Below are positions 44,961-57,336 of a DNA stretch of 64,000 nucleotides, piece by piece (positions within the stretch are counted from its first letter, which is position 1; each line of letters opens with the position of its first letter). This stretch comes from Haliclystus octoradiatus (Eukaryota; Cnidaria; Staurozoa; Stauromedusae; Haliclystidae): positions 12,442,110 to 12,506,109 of the forward strand of contig OU744452.1 of assembly GCA_916610825.1 (NCBI GenBank). Reading direction: 5' to 3'. Below the pieces are notes generated by a model that saw only the letters and a list, made by a program, of their open reading frames with translations, searched no databases and was not told the origin of the DNA. The position numbers were made by a program, and so were the translations under genes.

Positions 44961-45712
44961 TATATATATATATATCACATTATTATATCATATTCATTTA
45001 ACTTCAGCAGTATTACTGCATTTTGGAGGAACATAATGTTGATTAACTATGAACCTATTTTCCATGCAGATGAAATTGAGCATGTGTACATTAAAGTAAA
45101 AAGAATGCTTGAGTTTTAATGGAATTTTAGTATGCCATTGTAGACATGGATACTAGTGTTTCATGAAAAACACTTTGCTGAAGTTTATAGTGTGCTAAAA
45201 TTTGCATTGACTGGATGAACAAACGCATAATAATATAGAACCGACGTTTGCGGGTTTATGGATGTGAAAGATTCAGAACCTATGTTTATGTTCATCATCT
45301 ACTTCGATTATAAGGCACTGGAGATGATTGCTCTGGCTGGAAGACGTCCACTTGGTTCCTGCACGTATATAAATAAATCTTTTGCGCCTGGCAGATCATG
45401 ACTATAAACATTTGGAGCCTTAGTACAGCGGTTAGGGTGTCAGACCTCGGTCCACATGGTCTTTAGATTTAGCCCCTAGCAGAAACACTATTGGTTAGCT
45501 TCAGGACGTGCATCCCGCCATTAAACTCACACATAATCCAAACAACACTAACTAACTAACAAACTAAAACGGTGAAAATAGCTAGTAGCTTGCACAGTTT
45601 GTGGTAAAATGAGTAAAAAGTGCAAGTATGATAAGGCTGTGATAGCTTTCTATTCATTGATGTATTGCTTGCTCCAAATCGTTTGTGTATTTAATTTGTA
45701 ACTCTTTACTAA
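44961..45712. other. Intergenic; (AT)n tract and a tRNA-like patch
   Basis: (AT)n at about 44953-44975. At 45420-45490, TTAGTACAGCGGTTAGGG resembles a tRNA D-arm/A box, with a poor B-box counterpart (CTTTAGATTTAGCCC). This may be an old tRNA-derived SINE. No gene. Confidence 0.3.
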
Positions 45713-46135
45713 TAATTAACAGGTTTTACAATAAATGCCAACGTTAATGAATACATTTGGACAACGTTTCGACTTTCACAAAAAGCCATTATTAAGTCTT
45801 AAAATTATAGGAGCAGATTAACTACTTATACTAAAATGATAGAGTTATACAATTTACATATCTTACACCATATAAGGATAAGAATTGTTTTATCTCTGCA
45901 TACGCAATCGGATTCAGTAAAATCATTGCTAATTTGCTATGGTCCTAAGAGACTTAAAATAAAATAAATAAAATAATTCTTATCCTTACATGGTAAGATC
46001 TGTAAATTGTATAACTCTATCATTTTAGTATAAATAGTTAATCTGCTCCCATAATTTTTAGACTTGATAAAGGCTTTTTGTGAAAGTCCAAACGTTGTCC
46101 AAATATATTCCTTAGCGTTGGCATTTATTGTAAAA
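45713..46135. repeat. Foldback element with ~170-bp arms
   Basis: Arms 45724-45893 and 45964-46136 are inverted copies at roughly 90% identity around a 70-bp loop (for example ACAATAAATGCCAACG, CTAAAATGATAGAGTTATAC in both). TCTTTACTAA stands on each side (45703-45712, 46136-46145) and may be a target duplication. No transposase. Confidence 0.75.
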
Positions 46136-46145
46136 TCTTTACTAA

Positions 46146-47925
46146 GAATCAATAAATAAATAATAAATTTATGAAATTAATCTGTTACCTGATTTTTGTA
46201 GCACTAATATCATTAGTAGACCACTCTTTAATGATGTGAATATTGTTCTAGAAAAGAATATGTTGATTTATATACCTACATTAGGCTACATAAGTGCTGC
46301 TTGTATTAGGTCATGGTGGATAGAACACATTGTAGTAGGTTGTCATAAAGGTTTGGTTTTAGTGTTTTGAGAAACAAACTTCCACAGGAAATTCACAACA
46401 GCAAAAAGTAAATGTTTTTCAAACTATCGCAAAATTTTGTTCTGAAATTTGAAAACGTTTGAAATATGGTGACATATGAATATCAAATAACAAAATATTA
46501 AATTCCATCTTTATTACGATGTTATATACTGCTAAATGTTCCTCAAGAAAGAAATAGTCAACTAATTTTTGTTTGCATTATTTTTTTAATGCTTGATATT
46601 TATAGTTTTTTCAAATTTTTTATATTGCGCAGCAATTCATTTCGTAGCTCATATGATAATAGTGCATATCAATCAATGAGTCAATTGATTAATTTGAAGA
46701 TAAGATCATTCTTATGCGTAGAACTACCAACAGTATCAATGTTTTGTTATGTTGGTTATATACTTACTCTATGTTCAGATAATACTTCTGATTCATATAT
46801 AAATTTTTCAATGTCAGTGCCAGTTCTGGTTATGACAACTATTCCAAAATCACGTACAATCGAGAGCAGCTGCCAATCAAGATGATAAAATATTATATAC
46901 ACAGCTAATGTAACTCAAATATAACTAGGATTCACATAAGGATGAAACTAGTAACAAAGAAAATAATTAATGTCTACAGGAAAAGGTGACTTATATTAGA
47001 GATTAAGAACAACTGTCCACGCAAACATAACATTAACATTAATATTGGAAGTATTGATCTTGGTGAAATCCCAATATCTTTTGATTAAGATGTGAAGATT
47101 AGCCTCTCATTCATTATATAGCCTCTTTTATATATGCATATTAAGTAGATAGCGGAGTGTATAAATAGGTCCGCTAATTGTGTTAAAGGACTTCAGTTAT
47201 ATACGTTTACCCAGTTGAGTGGAAGTCAGTCATTATATAGTTTCAAGTTACGAAACATGCGTGGTTATTGAGTTATGATATCCGTAGATCCTAACAAAGA
47301 GGATTGGTCACCCCTGAACGATGATCAAAGGATCATTCTTCTGAGTCCGGGGAGATAAAACAACACATGGAGATCTTCTTGGTAGGAGACCAAGGGTGCA
47401 CCATCTCTCTGGAGCCATTCCGTCTCCTTGTTAACAGGGCACATAAAGTATGACAAAGAATGAGTCATAATCATTGAAAGAAAATAAGAAAGATGCATGT
47501 TGATTTTCTACATTTAAAAATCTATTTCATTAGAATCTTTTTCAGACAGTCATTCTTGAAATTTAACACTGCACGAATCCTGATATATAGACCAGGTGGC
47601 ATTTTTGGATTTACTCTTGTCTATGAGTTACATTGTAGGCTACTACATAAAGAAAAAATAAAGAATCTATGGAGTCCAACAACTTAACAAACCGTTGCGT
47701 TTCTCGTTTAGAAAACAATTTATAAATTGAAGTTTGATTTGATGTGGAATTAAATTGAAATTCATGATCTGGTTATTTTTCATTAACCTTTTCACTTTTG
47801 AAAGAAATATAGTCACTCGAAGCAGTTACAGATGACAACTATAGAAATCTGACTTTACAGAAAGGCATACTTGATCAGAAGATACTGCAACCAATTGAGA
47901 AATTCATGGGTGACCACTATTATAA
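46146..47925. other. Gene-poor stretch
   Basis: No credible coding region. A TATAAATAGG box lies at about 47160, followed by about 250 bp of higher complexity with short hairpins (GATGATCAAAGGATCATT near 47321; CTTGGTAGGAGACCAAG near 47378). It could be an LTR or a small RNA promoter, but nothing proves either. Confidence 0.3.
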
Positions 47926-48430
47926 AAAATTTGGGCACAGTTTTCTATGAGCTAGTTGGCGCATAAGAGGGCACGTAGGGAAAAAAGAGAAGGCATCAGA
48001 AAATAACAAGCCGAATAACAGGCGAATGATTTTTGCCTTCAAGTTTTCTCCTTGCGTGCCTCTCGTGAGCCACATATCAATAGCTCATAGGAAAATGTGA
48101 GCCAATTGCTTTGTATTATATCTAGCACAACTTTTATAAAACGTCTACATGACTTTCTTGCCCAAAAAATGTTTTTGAAAACTCCTGATCAAATTGAAAA
48201 TTTTCATTCGTGATATCACTTAGTTTGAATTGTAAGATTGATTACTGTTTTTGAATCATCATCATCATATCATCACCAATGTCATCATCATTTATCCAGG
48301 ATCTGGTAAGTTCACTTTTTCAGAGGACTTTTTCACAATCTAGTTTTACCATGGTGATTTGGGGTCAAGCTCTAAACCAATCAGATTGATTGAACCATTT
48401 TCGTTATAATATAAATAAGGTTAACTGGTT
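47926..48430. repeat. Diverged dispersed repeat, copy 1, with terminal foldback
   Basis: Shares TTGCCTTCAAGTTTTCTCC, ATCAATAGCTCATAG, CAATTGCTTTG, TAGCACAACTTTTA, GAAAACTCCTGATCAAATTG and AATCAGATTGATTGAA with 49930-50300 in the same order and orientation. The first 180 bp also fold back on themselves (TTTTCTATGAGCTA at 47941 against TAGCTCATAGGAAAA at 48082). Confidence 0.65.
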
Positions 48431-48660
48431 AAGGTTGTAGTATCAATAAGATGTCAAAATAAAATTAGAATGACATACGTCTTCAGTTTTCCAAAGGTTT
48501 GGAACAGCAAAAGAAGCAACTACATCAGCTCCACATAGTAACATTGGAGTGGCTAAATAAAAAAACATCAATAATTATTATAGAAGCAACTAAAATACAT
48601 CCTAAAATTCCTGTATAATTCCTAAATAATTCATCTTTATTATACTCCTGCAACAAAATC
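48431..48660. other. Unassigned
   Basis: No features recognised. Confidence 0.3.
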
Positions 48661-48664
48661 AATC

Positions 48665-48855
48665 AGTTCATGAGCAGTTTAGGCACAGTTCATGAACAAT
48701 TCATGAACAGTCAAAAAGAGTTCATGAACAATTCATGAACAGTTCATAAACAGTCACAAAGAGTTCATGAACTGATTCATGAACGTGAAATTGCCTGAAA
48801 ATTCATGAATATTTCATTAACTTTTGAGAAATTTCATGTTCATGAACTCAAGAAC
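48665..48855. repeat. Cluster of GTTCATGAAC-type palindromes
   Basis: About ten occurrences of TTCATGAA or a one-base variant in 190 bp, many as the full 10-bp palindrome GTTCATGAAC, partly in a tandem array with AACAGTCAAAAAGA spacers. It looks like a decayed minisatellite. Confidence 0.65.
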
Positions 48856-49929
48856 TTTCTTTTGCAGGGATAGTACTCATATTGCTTAATATTACACTCT
48901 TTCCATACAAATATATATATATATGAAAAGGTGATTCGAACTTATGCAGGGCATATTCAATGTTAAAATGAAAACAGGGCTTTCAAATTTGAGAGAAAAA
49001 CATTTACCAGGGTTTTCAAAACAAAACTTTCATTAAAAATAAACAACAAATAAATGACTAAATAGTTTTTGACCAAAATATTGTTCATTTAATCAAGTGG
49101 GAAATAAATCTTTTCTGGTTTCAATCTATACGGTCTTTTACCTACAAATTCTGTGATTCTTCTGAAAGTCTGTGCATGTGTTACTGTGTGTGTGTGGTCA
49201 AGATTTTCTCAGTTTTCTCAGTCGGTTTTCAAGTAAGATATTAGAGTTATGATATCATTGGAATCAATGTTTTCCTGTTGTGGTTTGCAAGGGTTTCTTT
49301 TATTCAGCTTTCTGTTCAGCATGGCGAAGACAATATACTGTTTCAATTATATTAATTTACGGTAAACGATTTCGATTTGGATATGGAATGTGATCTGCTG
49401 TCAAATTCCAATAACACAGCTGTTATTTAAATTAACCCAGCAACGCGGGGATTCAAAACTAGTAATAGTATAATATAATTACAAATCCAAAAATATTTAT
49501 TTTGATCTGATTTCCAGCTTTTACGGTTTGTGATTAATTTTAGTAGCCTACATGGAAAAGCTACTGAGTTAAATTTCTATATGCAAGACAAACAAAGTGA
49601 TTTTGTGCTTTGGCTATTCAGAGATTCAAACAAATCCCCTTTGCGGAATTTGGCTCATGACAAAAATGAAAGTTACAGGTTACATTTTCATGAACTTTTC
49701 TTGAACACTTTATCAGATGTTTGCGAATTATCACAAAATCTTACAGCCTCAGTTACAGACCGCGATTAATTCGCGAAAGAATAGGGTCTGCGTGAATTGC
49801 TCTGTTTCTCTGTCTGGGCTTCGTATCAGAATAAGATTGATGTCACATAATTATGCAAGATTAAGGTGATTTTCATTGGGATTCTCACATTACTTTGTTT
49901 ACTTCAGTTGACATGATTGCAATAAGTGC
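48856..49929. other. Intergenic, no gene recognised
   Basis: A plus frame at 49530-49769 has no ATG and no known motif. Otherwise AT-rich filler with an (AT)n patch near 48910. Confidence 0.3.
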
Positions 49930-50300
49930 TACGAGAGACATGTAAGGAGCAAAGGAAAAGGCATAAAAAAACGAGCAGCCTCGGCGAGTAAATTTTGCCT
50001 TTGAATTTTCTCCTGAAGTGACTCGAGTGCGCAAAAATATCAATAGCTCATAGAAAACTGGGCGCCAATTGCTTTGAATATAACTAGCACAACTTTTACA
50101 AGCATCTACATGATTTTCTTGCTTAGGAATTGTTTTGAAAACTCCTGATCAAATTGGAAATTCTGATTTGTGATATCAAGTTCGAAATGTAACATCGATT
50201 GTGTCTTTGAACCTAGTTAGTTTTGCTAAGGTGATCTGGCGTCAAACTCTAAAACAATCAGATTGATTGAATCATGTTTGTTATAATACAATAGTAAATA
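49930..50300. repeat. Diverged dispersed repeat, copy 2
   Basis: Second copy of the 47926-48430 family, lacking the first foldback arm. Identity is roughly 70-75% by eye, so the copies are old. Confidence 0.6.
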
Positions 50301-52154
50301 TCAACTTGGATAAATTCTCTATTTAAATTTGAAACAGAAACATTAGGCATATATTCCAATAGAAAGCCCATGTGAAATCACATGGACAAAGATTTACATG
50401 GTTATTATGTAATAAAGTTCAAAACAGTATATGATATTCTGAACTGATTAGAGCAAAAAATATGAAACATGCACCTCATATTTTCTTCATTGCTATTTAC
50501 CTCGTTAAAAAAGAGCATCAAGCTTGTTCCCGCAAACATTTCAATATACTTTTCAATAAAGGCTTAGTAACAAGCTTGATAATTTAAATTTTCTCATGCA
50601 AATTAATTTTTTTTTTATTACTCTATTCAGTTCAAAATATTGAAGTGAATCATTCTATAGGCCTACTAGTACCTACACTCAGAGTCCGACAGAAGGTTCA
50701 GCCTTCTGGAATCCTAGAGATAATTCAAATTCTTCTGAAATTTTTGTTGATGTTTGACTACTTTTTTCAGACCATGCCTACACTGCCTATGACGTTCAAG
50801 TAGTCAAAATGTCAAATCAGGATAATATTTTACACAGAACGCGGATTGCAATCTTACAAACAAATGATTAATTACCATTGCCTGTAAATTTTGTTTCAGT
50901 TAAGTTTTTGAGAGTATTGTCCTCTAATGATTTCTTGATGTGATTCAGAACATCCAGAGTTGGTTGCCAACATGATTGCTTACTTTCCCATTCATCTACG
51001 CTAGTCATAAAGGGAGAATATTTAACAACTTAAGCTTGAATATACACCTGCAAAACCATTAGTTGAGTTCTAGAACTGTTCATGAACTGAAAATTAGTCC
51101 ATTTTACATTTGTGAACTATTTTCAAAGGGGTAGAATCAAACATATTATTTTAAGTAACATTTGAAAAGTAATACTCTCCATTCATGCATGCCCAGCCAT
51201 GAGTTACATTTTCTAAGGGTGAGATGACAGTTCTGAAAATAATCAGTACTGCAGATCATTGGAGCAAATTTATACTAATCGGAAAATAATCGGCATAGAA
51301 AAATCTACCAATTTGTCAAAAAAATCTACCTGTTAACCGACTGTTTACAGACAATGAAATTGAAAACGAAATTGCTTTATTCAAAATGTATTATAGATGA
51401 AAAAGGTCTTCAAATAAAAATTTACAGTGTTTAGTGTTTAGGCCTACATCACTTTGTAATTCAACATGCTTCTTAATAAGTTCTATTGTTATAAAGTGAA
51501 AAAGGTCAACACATTGAGAAAGAAAAAGAGGCCATCAGGTTTTAATTTGTAGAAAACAGGTTTGCATATAGTTAACTTGATGGGAAGATACACCAGTTAT
51601 TTATGGATAGAAAAAGCTGATTCATTGCCCACTTTGTAGTGTGGGACAGGCAACCTTTCGAAATTCACAAAATCAAAAAATTTACCATATTTCCATTTAT
51701 TTTATTCAGTCAATTGCAGGCTTGGCAGTGGCATTTGCATATATAATGTTAAACTGCTTGACCATCATAAACTTATGATATACGTTTTGTCTCCGGCTCT
51801 TTCTGCATTAATTTGATTAGATTTTATCGAGAATTGATTAATCGGTCGATTGTTATGACTAATCGGCATTGAACATGAGTAAAATCCACTATCGTTCGTC
51901 TCACCCCTAACATTTTATGAAAAATCAATGTCTGAATTCTCGATAAAATGCTCAATTGAATTTGAATTAGCAGAATTCCGGTATTCCCAGAGTCAGTTAA
52001 AAATTGATTAGTCAAAGAGCCTGCAATTAATCTGTGGCTGTAAACTTTATGCATTTGACATGTACCGTATATTTGGATTTAATTTGGTAACTGCTAGTGC
52101 TGTCATAATCAATCAGAAGCATTGCAAGGACTTGAGATTTGATGAGTAATTAAA
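50301..52154. other. Gene-poor stretch
   Basis: No coding region or strong repeat structure recognised. Contains two copies of the TAGGCCTA octamer (50657, 51439). Confidence 0.4.
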
Positions 52155-52156
52155 TA

Positions 52157-52346
52157 CAGTCAGACTCGGTTAATATCCCCTCCTTCAATGTCACACCTTG
52201 CTTAATATTCCCACATAAAACTGATTTCTAGTTTCAATTCTCTATACAAACTCTCATATTCCTACCTCGCTTAGTATCCCAACTTGCTTAATGTCCCGCT
52301 TTTCATCCGTAACAGAGGGGGGATATTAATTAAGCAAGTTTGACTG
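52157..52346. repeat. Pogo/Tigger-like MITE
   Basis: 190 bp flanked by TA. The ends are inverted repeats: CAGTCAGACTCGGTTAATATC on the left (20 of its bases checked) and CAGTCAAACTTGCTTAATTA read from the right. CAGTC(A/G)(A/G)ACT(C/T)G-TTAAT is typical of pogo/Tigger (Tc1/mariner) termini, and TA is their target. Confidence 0.75.
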
Positions 52347-52348
52347 TA

Positions 52349-53478
52349 TTTATTATCATTGATTTCAGCGAGATGCACTCCTTGCAGAGATAGAAGGGTC
52401 AGCAAAGTCACCTTTATTGGAGTGATATCTTCTTCATAATGCCTTAAAACTGAATTATCATTTTATAGATTTATGCAAAAATAATTGTTTCAAGGTGATC
52501 AGATAGATCCAGCCAGTCATGCTATTTAAGGATCATTTTACATTTATGGAGCTTACGGTATTTAATAAGAGGATACAGACCATTTAAGCAACACACAAGT
52601 GGAGTTCAAAACGTAACCCATAAGCAAAATGATGACGCTACAACTTCTAATTTACCTAATCCATGACGATGAACTGCAGGCTTGGTGGCACATTGTCAGC
52701 CTATATTCTGAGTTGATCAAACCCTAACAAATAAAACATAATCTTGATCAGAAATTTGCAGATATTTTACATTGTAATTCATCATAAAATTATATGTTAG
52801 CTTCCACTACTTCTGAGATGAGAACTGAAGTAGAAATGTGGCACAAACAAAGTGACAATTGCAACCACATTTCTTTGCAATTGTTTGTAGATATGTATGG
52901 CCTACTTGCTTGTGAGATGTTGCATTGAAAACTTGAAAAAAGTCATCCCATATATCCTCCCATCCCTGAATTATTCTCTCTGTATATCCACAATTTCAAC
53001 AGGATAGCTAAAGCAAGCAGAATTTTTGGGATATGCATGAGTATTCAAATTATTTGAATTATTTGCATGAGTTTGATATTTTGAATGTACAGCATTTCGT
53101 ACACCAATAAAACAATACTTAGGCCTACCTATCATGAAACTCTTAATAAAAAAGGATTGACATTACCTTAAAGGCAGAAAATTGATCGACGGTCTTTGCA
53201 CTCAGTCTTTGAAATGATGTGCAATGCACTGATTCAAAGCACTACTTATGGCTTCAGAAATGACATTCATATTTCAACTTTAAGCCTGCAAGGTTTGATG
53301 GTCAATTTTATGCCTTTAAATCTATACGGTTTAAAATGGGAGTAGACATTAGCCTACTGACTAAGATTTTGTTCCAAATAATAAATAGCTTACATTAAAC
53401 TGTTGCAGCTGACAACAGTTTTAAGAAAATTAAAATTTTTTGGAAATTTAAAGCTTTTTGGAAACACCACTTATTTCT
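52349..53478. other. Gene-poor stretch
   Basis: No gene. 53270-53335 is the diverged partner of 25318-25392. Confidence 0.35.
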
Positions 53479-53703
53479 TAAACCATAGGGTCTGTGAACT
53501 AATGTGTGATTCTCAGCCCATTGAAAGTAGCACCTATATAAATTTGGTAAATTGAGAATCACAACTATTCGTCAAACACGTCATAGTTATCAGCGGCGAC
53601 AATGATCTTAATGATAAGACAACGTAATGCATAAATTATATCTCAAACTCATGGGAACTTGTTGGGCTGAAAATCACACATTAGTTCACAGACCCAATGG
53701 TTT
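53479..53703. repeat. MITE-like element with ~40-bp terminal inverted repeats
   Basis: GGGTCTGTGAACTAATGTGT and adjoining bases at 53480-53520 pair with 53663-53703 with two or three mismatches. Length 225 bp. No clear target duplication, superfamily unknown. Confidence 0.7.
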
Positions 53704-54728
53704 CAGAAAAAACCTAGGGGCTGGTACGCAGGCTACATTCTTGCATGCGTAGTGATTTAAAAAAAAAAATCTTGACATGATCTCTACTTACTTCCTTTTT
53801 ATATCCATCATTGACAGGGGAGAGTATACCACCACTCACTTTAAATCTGTTACTAAATTCCAGAGCATTTCTAGCAAGCTCTGTAAACAAACAACAAAAT
53901 TAAGAGATGTATATTTATTACTAGGATACCATTACCATTGTTACCATGTAATATAAATCTCAAATTTGTATTTGTTGAATTTTCTGATCAAACAAAACTA
54001 AGACTGTAATTACGCTGCCACGTTGATGTAGCTATCACAAATTTATTAGCCTACATTCTGGGCTGCAGGCATTTTCTGGAATTTCAAAATTTTTAGTTCA
54101 AAAATATCTCAGGAAATGGCTCAATCTAGATCAGTACCAAAAGTCAAATTTCGGAAAAATGCTTCAAAATTTCAAAAAATTATAATTAAATCTCAGTACA
54201 GCATTTTTGATATTTATGTTCATGAAGGTAGCAACCTCAGAAATGCTAACTGTAACCTTCAATATCCATTGGAGGAGTACTTATGCTGAAAACTTGTGTT
54301 TAAAAATGAAAAAATGTATGGCTTCCACTGTGATTGTGACAGATTATATAGGTGTGTAAAAAACTGGAATGATCACATAGTTACATAATAGGAATTTGTT
54401 TTTGTAAGATTCTGAAGAGACAGTGAGATGTGAAGCAGACGCAGAAGTGAAATCACATATTGTAACAGATTGACAAAGCTACTAGCTAGACAAACTCTTC
54501 TTATTTATTTGATTGAAATAAACAACTTTTTCCCATGATCGAGTTTCCCAGGGTAATGGAATTTTACTACCTATAATCCCCAGAGCCATTTTAGTGAAAA
54601 AAACACAACACTTTCCCGCACATACGCACTGTTAAAAACATGCTCGGGTCGAGGACAAAAAGATCAAAAATGGTGTGAGTGTCCCAACTCTTGTAAATAA
54701 ATGATTCTGATAATCCTACATTGATGTC
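53704..54728. other. Gene-poor stretch
   Basis: No coding region recognised. A short A9 run near 53760. Confidence 0.4.
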
Positions 54729-54737
54729 ATCATAGAT

Positions 54738-55053
54738 ACAAGCGGATAGGTACAACACGTCTCCCTCCTCTCTCCCGCTTTTAATTGAAGCAGCGCATGC
54801 GTATTATGAACGATACGTAACTTAAAAACATTATTGAAACATAAATAGTGATAATAAATTAATATTATCTACAACGATACCAGCAGTCGAACCTGGACCT
54901 CGACTTTACCCTAACCCTAACACACTAACGGGTTTCGAGCCTCAGTCGTGATGGCTGACTGTGATATAATCTTGAGTCTCGTGATGATCTGTCGTGAACT
55001 ACTGTCGAACCGTGATAGTTTGGCTAGGGCGACGGTTGTACCTATCCGCTTGT
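54738..55053. repeat. 316-bp element with 19-bp perfect TIRs and 9-bp target duplication
   Basis: ACAAGCGGATAGGTACAAC at the left end is repeated inverted at the right end. ATCATAGAT stands on both sides (54729-54737 and 55054-55062). A 9-bp duplication fits Mutator-like elements. On its minus strand it carries GGTTCGACTGC, close to a pol III B box, and it contains CCCTAACCCTAAC near 54909. No transposase, so non-autonomous. Confidence 0.8.
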
Positions 55054-55126
55054 ATCATAGATGCCATAAAGCCATTAGTCATATATGGTAGTAGGCTACT
55101 CAGCAAAAACCAAGTAACTGTCCCAA

Positions 55127-55693
55127 CCATAGACTTACAATAGACTGCTGACGAAAATATGTAACATGGGGAACAGAGATGGCTGACGCAAAGGATCATT
55201 TTAGAGCTCTTCTCATTGACATTTTCAAAATTATTTGATGTCTCTTGGAAATTCTTTTGCAATCTCAACTCGAACCAATATATTCTCACTGTCATTGAAA
55301 GGTAGTTTGAATAGGAATTTGCAGCCAGCGAAGAAAAACTTATCTGTAGGATCACAATTATTTTCAAACATTTATGAATAATTTAAATCACACGGAGAGA
55401 CAAGAGGAAATTTCAAAATTAGAAAAGAAATATTATTTACCTTCAAATATGTTTAAAATACGGATATTTTAACTCATGAATGATGCAATTTGAAACTGGA
55501 AGTCATAAATAGCTCTTCTGTCAGAGAAAAACATGTTTCATTTACAAACAAAAACTAGTCAAACGTGACTTGAAATTTCGCGGTTTTCAAGCCACTGTTT
55601 TGGTACTTTGTGTCAGCCATTATGGATGCCTATGGTTGCTACATGTTTTCCAAGTCTGTCAATGGAATCAGCAGTCTATGTGAGTCTATGGTC
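55127..55693. repeat. Long inverted repeat with ~80-bp arms
   Basis: CCATAGACTTACAATAGACT, then GCTGACG...AACATG...ATGGCTGACGCAAA, at 55127-55205 pairs with the reverse of 55610-55693 at about 75-80% identity. The ~400-bp middle holds no gene. Confidence 0.6.
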
Positions 55694-56814
55694 CCAACCC
55701 ATGTTGAATTGCAGCATTCACTTTTGAAAACAGATAGTAATCCGGCCTGCTGGTATAGCCAATTTAAAGTTTCAAGTCTATGGCATAACCCAATAGGTGA
55801 CTGCTTTGCGCTAGGCCTTAGTCTTATATTGTTACAGTAGGCCTTCTCGTAGTCGTATCCGCCAAGCTAAGTAGTCTGACTAGTCTGTTCGACTCGTAGC
55901 CTACAATCCCTGATTGGAAAACCCATTTATCTTGTAATGTCACCAAATTTAAGTTTTGCGCCACACAGAATTTATAGGCCTAACTCTTATCAGGGAGCAA
56001 AAATTATTTTTATTTAGTTGAAATTTAACGTAGTAGTCATAATGAGTGTCATACTTTTCTGCTCCAAATACGCAACACATGTTGCTCAGCTCATTACCTC
56101 TATCGCCATGAAGTCGTTCATCGGTCATGTTTTTGTAAATGATTGAAAACGCGGTAAAAATTATACTAGCTACTTACTAAGTCATTGACATGTGAAAGTA
56201 GCGGCGCTTTTGAAACTGAATATCTCAATACATTTATTTGAGCAACGCTTGAATGAGCACTGCGTGTTTCGTGTTCAACAATCGGTAAGAGACTTATTTA
56301 TTGCGAAGAAACAGTTTATTAAATGAATGCTATTCTGATAATAAAACATTACAGTTTATTGCTGCTAGGTTTGTAAATAAGACACAATGAAAGTGGTAGA
56401 TACCATAGTTGTGATGGCTGATTTCTTGAAAAATTTTTCATATTTCATTTTTGTAGGCTAACATCGATAATATAACTTCAGCACATTGCTTGTCACAATC
56501 TGTTTCATGTTTGCATTAAAATCAGACAATGAAGGTTAAATATTCAAGTACAACACCAGAATAAACAAAAGTAGCCAAAATATGTCTGATTCTTTGAAAA
56601 ATTTTTGCTCGCTCCGCTCCCAAATCATTTTACTCTTTCATTAATCAATCAATCATAACTGCCACAAATCCTACAGCACGTTTACCACATTATTTGTCAA
56701 AATCTGGTTCATATTTACTTAGACTTTAAAATCGAATAACAGAATTCCCACTCCAAACTGAACATAAAACTACAAAACATAAAACACTGAGGCATGAAAC
56801 TATTGAAAAACGTT
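55694..56814. other. Gene-poor stretch
   Basis: No gene recognised; a TAGGCCTA octamer at 55974. Confidence 0.4.
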
Positions 56815-56822
56815 ATGATTAA

Positions 56823-57076
56823 CCAGTCTGCAAATAATGGCAATTTCAACGAGATCTCGGGGGCGGCAGCGCCGAAAAAAGTTAGGGGCGGGGATGGCAA
56901 CTGATCAAAGTTGACTGCAGGGGCAGCAAAATCCATCATTTCAGTAATATTTGCAAAGAAAATTACAAAAAGATCATTTTCAACTGCTGATTTTCGATGA
57001 AAACTGCAGCTTCAGGGGCGGCAATCACATGAAAATTTTCATCTCAGGGGCGCAGCTGCCATGCTTTGCAGACCGG
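56823..57076. repeat. MITE family A, copy 1
   Basis: 254 bp with ends CCAGTCTGCAAATAATGGCA and (inverted) CCGGTCTGCAAAGCATGGCA, flanked by a perfect 8-bp duplication ATGATTAA (56815-56822, 57077-57084). The inside has several GGGGCGGC blocks. An 8-bp duplication is usual for hAT elements. Confidence 0.85.
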
Positions 57077-57336
57077 ATGATTAAAAAGCTGCGTTGCGTC
57101 ATACATTGTATGACATCATCTGCAAATTCTTCGTGGACATTTTCCGTCATACCGCACAATTTTTACGATCGATTTTTTCTTACCGCGCATTTACAAAGAA
57201 TGCAGTCTGGGGAATATCTGCTCTGGGAAGCAGACAATTGTTTTTTCGCGAGAAAAAAGTTACAAATTTTTGAAGTCTAGACTTTGTTATTTTTCCATAG
57301 TGGGCTCTCTTGTCATTTCAATATGGGTTCCGTCCC

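Noticed and set aside
45937..46152. Minus frame with IWTTFGLSQKAFIKS
   Set aside because: It lies wholly in one arm of a foldback repeat and its mirror arm has stops; not a gene.
47290..47370. Hammerhead-ribozyme-like CTGA...GAGTCC...AAAAC
   Set aside because: CTGANGA and GAAA are not intact and the stems do not fall in the right places; only a simple hairpin remains.
54905..54920. CCCTAACCCTAAC as an interstitial telomere
   Set aside because: Only two units inside a small TIR element; chance or part of the element.
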